This document shows, piece by piece, positions 13,069 to 15,970 of a stretch of 15,970 nucleotides of DNA; the stretch's first letter is position 1, and every line of letters begins with the position of its first letter. This DNA is from JAMCXS01 sp964459065. Lineage in GTDB: Bacteria > Acidobacteriota > Terriglobia > UBA7540. A model generated the notes under the pieces. It was given only the letters and a program-made list of their open reading frames with translations, was not told the DNA's origin and did no database searches. Position numbers and translations under genes: made by a program. The DNA lies in the NCBI GenBank assembly GCA_964459065.1, contig CAYWMN010000069.1:1-15970 (forward strand), given 5' to 3'.

Positions 13069-14592
13069 ATGAATCGTCGTAACGCCATCAAGACCTTGGC
13101 AGGAGCCGTGGCTGCACCCGCGCTCGCGCGGGGCGCTTCATCGGGTGCGGCGTCACAAGAATCAAAACCGAATCTTCTCTTCATCATCTGCGACGAATTG
13201 CGTTACGACTCAACGGCGGCCTATGGAAATCGAGACCTCCGCGTTCCGAATCTCAACAAGCTGGCCAGCCAGTCCGTGGTATACAGGAATGCTTACGTTT
13301 CGCAGCCCGTGTGCACGCCCTCCCGTTCAACCTTGCTGACAGGGCTATGGCCGCACACGAATGGATGCACGGCCAACAACATTCCGCTCAAGCCAACGGC
13401 TCAATGCGTTCCGCAACTTCTGGATGATCCGGCCTACCGGACCGCCTATTACGGCAAGTGGCACCTCGGGGATGAAATCTTCGCGCAGCACGGCTTCCAG
13501 GAATGGATCTCCATCGAGGATATGTACCACAAGTATTACCGTCCCGGACGCAACCAGGACGCGAAGAGCAGCTATTGGCACTACCTGAACGGCCTCGGTT
13601 ACCCGACGGGCAAGAACGGTTACTATAGCCGTACCTTCGCCAGAAATCTTGAGTATCAGCGGTCAAAACCCTGTTTTCTTCAGAAGAAGGCCTGCGAATT
13701 TCTGGAGCGGAATCAGAAAAATCCTTTTGTGCTGTACGTAAGCTTCCTGGCTCCGCACATGCCGTTCACCGGCCCGTTGAATGCGCTTTACAATCCTGAA
13801 GAATACAATCCTTACAAGCTCTATCTGCCCTCGAACCTGAAAGCCGCCCCTGGCCCGGATGATCCGCTGCGTTACCGCCTGCTGCATGCCACGATGAAGC
13901 GCAGCCCGGAGGCCTGGCGGAAAATGACCGCAAACTATTGGGGACTGATCACCGAGATTGACTTGTCCGTGGGCCTGATTCTGAAGCGGCTGGAAGATCT
14001 GGGCCTTGCGGACAATACTCTGGTGGTCTTCACCACGGACCACGGCGACATGATGGCGTCCCACGGCATGATTGCCAAGACGGTCATGTATCAGGAATCG
14101 GCTCGAGTTCCGCTGATGATGCGTATTCCCTGGCTCGCCCGGTCGGGGCGGAAGATCATGGAGCAGGTAAGCGACATCGACATGGTCCCGACCCTGTTGG
14201 ACTTGTTGGGGAAGCGTCCCCAACCCGGCCTCCAGGGCAGGTCAATGCGAGAAGTCATGGAGCGCCGCCGCCCGCCAAGGGACGTGTTCATTGAGTGGAA
14301 TCCTCAGAACGATCGCTGGCAAAGCGACGCTCCCGATTCCATCCCGGGAGTTTCCGCCGAAGCCAGAAAGCGCGCAGCAAGGGCTTCGATCCGGACGATC
14401 ATCACGCCGGATGGGTGGAAACTCTGCTGGAGCAACTACGACAAGTCCCAGCTTTTCAACTTGCGGATGGATCCGGGTGAAACGGAAAACCTCTTTTACT
14501 CAGGGAAATATCGCTCGGTCATTTCCTCACTGTGTAATAAGATTCACCGCTGGCAGCAGGCTACCGGAGACTCTGTCAAACTGAGTTTGTAA
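13069..14592 (+). CDS. Exported type I (formylglycine) sulfatase
   Basis: This 507-residue enzyme hydrolyses sulfate esters. It begins MNRRNAIKTLAGAVAAPALA, a twin-arginine-like signal peptide, so export is likely by Tat. The sulfatase core follows: metal residues near CDELRYD (41-47), the modification site C82-T-P-S-R86 whose cysteine is converted to formylglycine, KWHLGD with K130 and H132, APHMPF with H230, and the metal-binding TTDHGDMMASHG with D324 and H325. The C-terminal part (KLCWSNYDKSQLFNLRMDPGETENLF) is the usual sulfatase sub-domain. The substrate is not evident; sulfated polysaccharides or small sulfate esters are possible. ATG 13069 is chosen because GAGGGG at 13056-13061 precedes it at 7-base spacing and because the signal peptide then starts correctly; GTG 13033 in frame would add 12 residues. 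No formylglycine-generating enzyme is in the window. Confidence 0.93.
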   Translation: MNRRNAIKTLAGAVAAPALARGASSGAASQESKPNLLFIICDELRYDSTAAYGNRDLRVPNLNKLASQSVVYRNAYVSQPVCTPSRSTLLTGLWPHTNGCTANNIPLKPTAQCVPQLLDDPAYRTAYYGKWHLGDEIFAQHGFQEWISIEDMYHKYYRPGRNQDAKSSYWHYLNGLGYPTGKNGYYSRTFARNLEYQRSKPCFLQKKACEFLERNQKNPFVLYVSFLAPHMPFTGPLNALYNPEEYNPYKLYLPSNLKAAPGPDDPLRYRLLHATMKRSPEAWRKMTANYWGLITEIDLSVGLILKRLEDLGLADNTLVVFTTDHGDMMASHGMIAKTVMYQESARVPLMMRIPWLARSGRKIMEQVSDIDMVPTLLDLLGKRPQPGLQGRSMREVMERRRPPRDVFIEWNPQNDRWQSDAPDSIPGVSAEARKRAARASIRTIITPDGWKLCWSNYDKSQLFNLRMDPGETENLFYSGKYRSVISSLCNKIHRWQQATGDSVKLSL

Positions 14593-14950
14593 GGGACTGA
14601 TCCGTATTGGGCAGCTCGCGCACGGGCGCTGCAGGCTGGCCTAAGTAGGTCTTCTTCCGCGGGAAAGGGTTCGTCCCGGAACCCGCCCCGGGGCAATCGC
14701 TTCAGGCGTCCACCTGCGTTATCACTCAGGCCTGTCGGCCACCCCCATCTATGCTGCGGTAATTCTCACATTTTTGACAGCTCAACTCACCTTCCGGCGC
14801 GGCGTCGTTATGGTTGCGCAAGCGGCCCCAAATAACGGAGTTTACCTGGATTTAACCAACGGCTTGTAACAAATCGGTCACTCTGAACGTTCAAAGGTAT
14901 AGACGATCAAGCGCCCATGCAGCATGACCGCCTAAAAGGAGGGTACAACG
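14593..14950 (+). other. Non-coding stretch with GC-rich inverted repeats and a palindrome
   Basis: These 358 bases contain no supported gene on either strand. GGGTTC (14667-14672) pairs with GAACCC (14679-14684) with a 6-base loop, and directly after it GCCCCGGGGC (14685-14694) is a perfect 10-bp palindrome; together they make a compact GC-rich structured patch about 75 bp after the sulfatase stop, perhaps its transcript end. TGAACGTTCA at 14884-14893 is another perfect 10-bp palindrome, 57 bp before the next start. Ten-base palindromes occur by chance about once per kilobase, so each alone is weak. Confidence 0.4.
14937..14942 (+). promoter_or_regulatory. Ribosome binding site of the Spy/CpxP-like gene
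   Basis: AGGAGG lies eight bases before ATG 14951 and fixes that start, which leaves a 29-residue polar segment before the hydrophobic stretch. Confidence 0.75.
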
Positions 14951-15424
14951 ATGACGGAAGAAACGAGAAGAGTGATCGGGCTGGACCGTGGCGATCTCTT
15001 GTCATGGAAAAAAGGGGGCCGATCCCAGAAGGCAAAAACACTCCTGTTTGTAGCTGCAATTTCCATCACGATGCTGGTTGGATTGGGGATGTTGTCGGCC
15101 GCTCCGCTGCCGCAGTATGGCCGAGAGCGTCGGCCCCGGCAATGGAATCCCGATCAGCAACTGGCTCGCATGACCGAGCGCTTGCATCTAACAGACGATC
15201 AGCAAGCCCGGATCAAGCCGATTTTGGAGGAGCAGCATACGCGGATGATGGCTCTCCGGGAAAACACTTCGATGTCCCGGCAAGACCGGTTTGCCCAGTT
15301 CCGCGAGGTGCGGAAGGAGACCTTTGAAAAGATGAAACCTATCCTGACGGGCAAACAGCGGAAAGAACTGAAAAAGATGGAACAAATGCGGCACGAGAGG
15401 CGGATGCATCGAAGGTTGAACTGA
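14951..15424 (+). CDS. Spy/CpxP-like LTxxQ-motif envelope protein
   Basis: This 157-residue protein has a polar basic N-terminus (1-29), a hydrophobic segment (about 30-49, ending GLGMLSAAPLP) and a highly charged helical remainder. The helical part carries two LTxxQ-type motifs, LTDDQQ at 80-85 and LTGKQ at 132-136, the signature of the Spy/CpxP family of periplasmic helical-hairpin proteins. Known members are chaperones or stress-signalling proteins, and some relatives bind metals. The unusually long N-terminal segment makes a membrane anchor as plausible as a cleaved signal peptide. The start is fixed by a strong AGGAGG. The C-terminus is rich in Arg, Met and His (MRHERRMHRRLN), which could bind metal or acidic partners, but that is inference. 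It stands alone between non-coding stretches; no two-component or sigma/anti-sigma genes are visible beside it. Confidence 0.83.
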   Translation: MTEETRRVIGLDRGDLLSWKKGGRSQKAKTLLFVAAISITMLVGLGMLSAAPLPQYGRERRPRQWNPDQQLARMTERLHLTDDQQARIKPILEEQHTRMMALRENTSMSRQDRFAQFREVRKETFEKMKPILTGKQRKELKKMEQMRHERRMHRRLN

Positions 15425-15511
15425 CCTCTTGGCGCAGTTGAATTTCTGAAGGTCCGTCACGTTTCTTCGCGGGCGGTGAGGTTCGTAAATAACCTGAAGT
15501 GGTGGAGGACT

Positions 15512-15970
15512 ATGAAGATTTTTGTGGCTGTTTTTGCGGTTTTGCTAATGGCGTGCTGATTTCACTGCCATCGGTTCCCCCGGACGGAGCGCCGGACGTG
15601 GCGGGGTCTCTGATCTTCGGCATCGGAACTCAGTCCGATAATGCTATGGGCAGCGCAGCAGTTTATATAACGGACGCCAACGGCAACATCCAGTCAACCT
15701 ATAACAACGTTGCCTATCCCGGTTTTATCGATAGTGGATCAAACAGCCTCTACTTTTGGATCATGCCACGCTTGGTATTCCTGACTGCTCGGATGCTCCG
15801 GGCTTTTATTGTTCGGGGTCTACCCTGAATTACACGGTGACCAATACAGGGTTGGTCGGTACGGCAGGTCCGGTCTCTTTAACCATTGCGAATGCTGATA
15901 CCCCGTTCAATACTGCCAACACGGCTTTTGATAATCTGGGCGGCGACAGCGGGACCGGCCCCTCCACGGA
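15512..15970 (+). pseudogene. Broken DUF3443-family gene, truncated by the window end
   Basis: Three pieces of one gene lie in three different frames. Piece 1 (15512-15559) reads MKIFVAVFAVLLMAC then stops, like the start of a lipoprotein signal peptide, with GGAGG at 15504-15508. Piece 2, joined by about 15541, reads FANGVLISLPSVPPDGAP, then GSLIFGIGTQSDNAMGSA, then FIDSGSNSLYF; this matches the C-terminal half of DUF3443 proteins, not their start. At the T-run 15754-15757 the family frame shifts: adding one T would continue as LDHATLGIPDCSDAPGFYC and onward to TIANADTPFNTANTAFDNLG. So roughly the first half of the domain is missing and at least one single-base shift follows. Function of DUF3443 is unknown. 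A sequencing error could explain the T-run shift but not the missing half. The rest lies beyond 15970. Confidence 0.7.

Noticed and set aside
14761..14800. TTGACA at 14775-14780 as a sigma-70 -35 box
   Set aside because: No acceptable -10 hexamer 16-18 bases downstream; the stretch there is GC-rich.
15499..15511. GTG 15499 as the true start of an intact 109-residue protein
   Set aside because: It would begin with a Cys-rich segment unlike any DUF3443 start, and it ends out of frame at 15828 while the conserved family sequence continues in another frame.

Overview
The window is about 16 kb of GC-rich bacterial chromosome with every supported gene on the + strand. The gene families suggest an Acidobacteriota genome or a metagenome-assembled relative. 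The pointers are an acidobacterial-style type IV pilin, a PilZ-like protein with an FWGIEFPP segment, a DUF6677-like membrane protein followed by a tiny two-helix protein, an LTxxQ (Spy/CpxP-like) protein and a DUF3443-like gene. This assignment rests on recognised family resemblance and was not tested by a search.

Region 1 (1-4692) is an iron-sulfur cluster biogenesis block: the 3' part of sufD, sufS, sufU, a SufT-like MIP18/DUF59 gene, a cysteine-bearing Rrf2-family regulator, and a YgfZ/IBA57-type folate-binding protein. sufD/sufS and sufS/sufU overlap by one base, so these genes are almost certainly co-transcribed. SufS supplies sulfur, SufU accepts it, SufD belongs to the scaffold (sufB and sufC presumably lie upstream), SufT and YgfZ help deliver or maintain clusters, and the Rrf2 protein probably senses cluster status.

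Region 2 (4699-8072) holds envelope and surface genes: a type IV pilin-like protein starting 6 bp after ygfZ, a 540-residue protein that joins a PilZ-like domain to a four-cysteine zinc-ribbon-like segment, three membrane helices and a helical tail, then a DUF6677-like membrane protein and a 57-residue two-helix membrane protein.

Region 3 (8186-14592) looks like an uptake and catabolism region: an MFS transporter of the anion:cation symporter type, an AMP-forming fatty acid-CoA ligase, an L-lactate permease and an exported type I sulfatase. Only the ligase and permease are close enough (66 bp) to suggest one transcript.

Region 4 (14593-15970) has a 358-bp non-coding stretch with GC-rich inverted repeats, a Spy/CpxP-like envelope protein, and a DUF3443-like gene that is broken in at least two places and runs off the window.

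I saw no tRNA, rRNA, CRISPR array, insertion sequence or integrase. Most of the window is ordinary. The items that most deserve a second look are the PilZ/zinc-ribbon/membrane protein, the decayed DUF3443 gene and the atypical cysteine spacing of the Rrf2 regulator.
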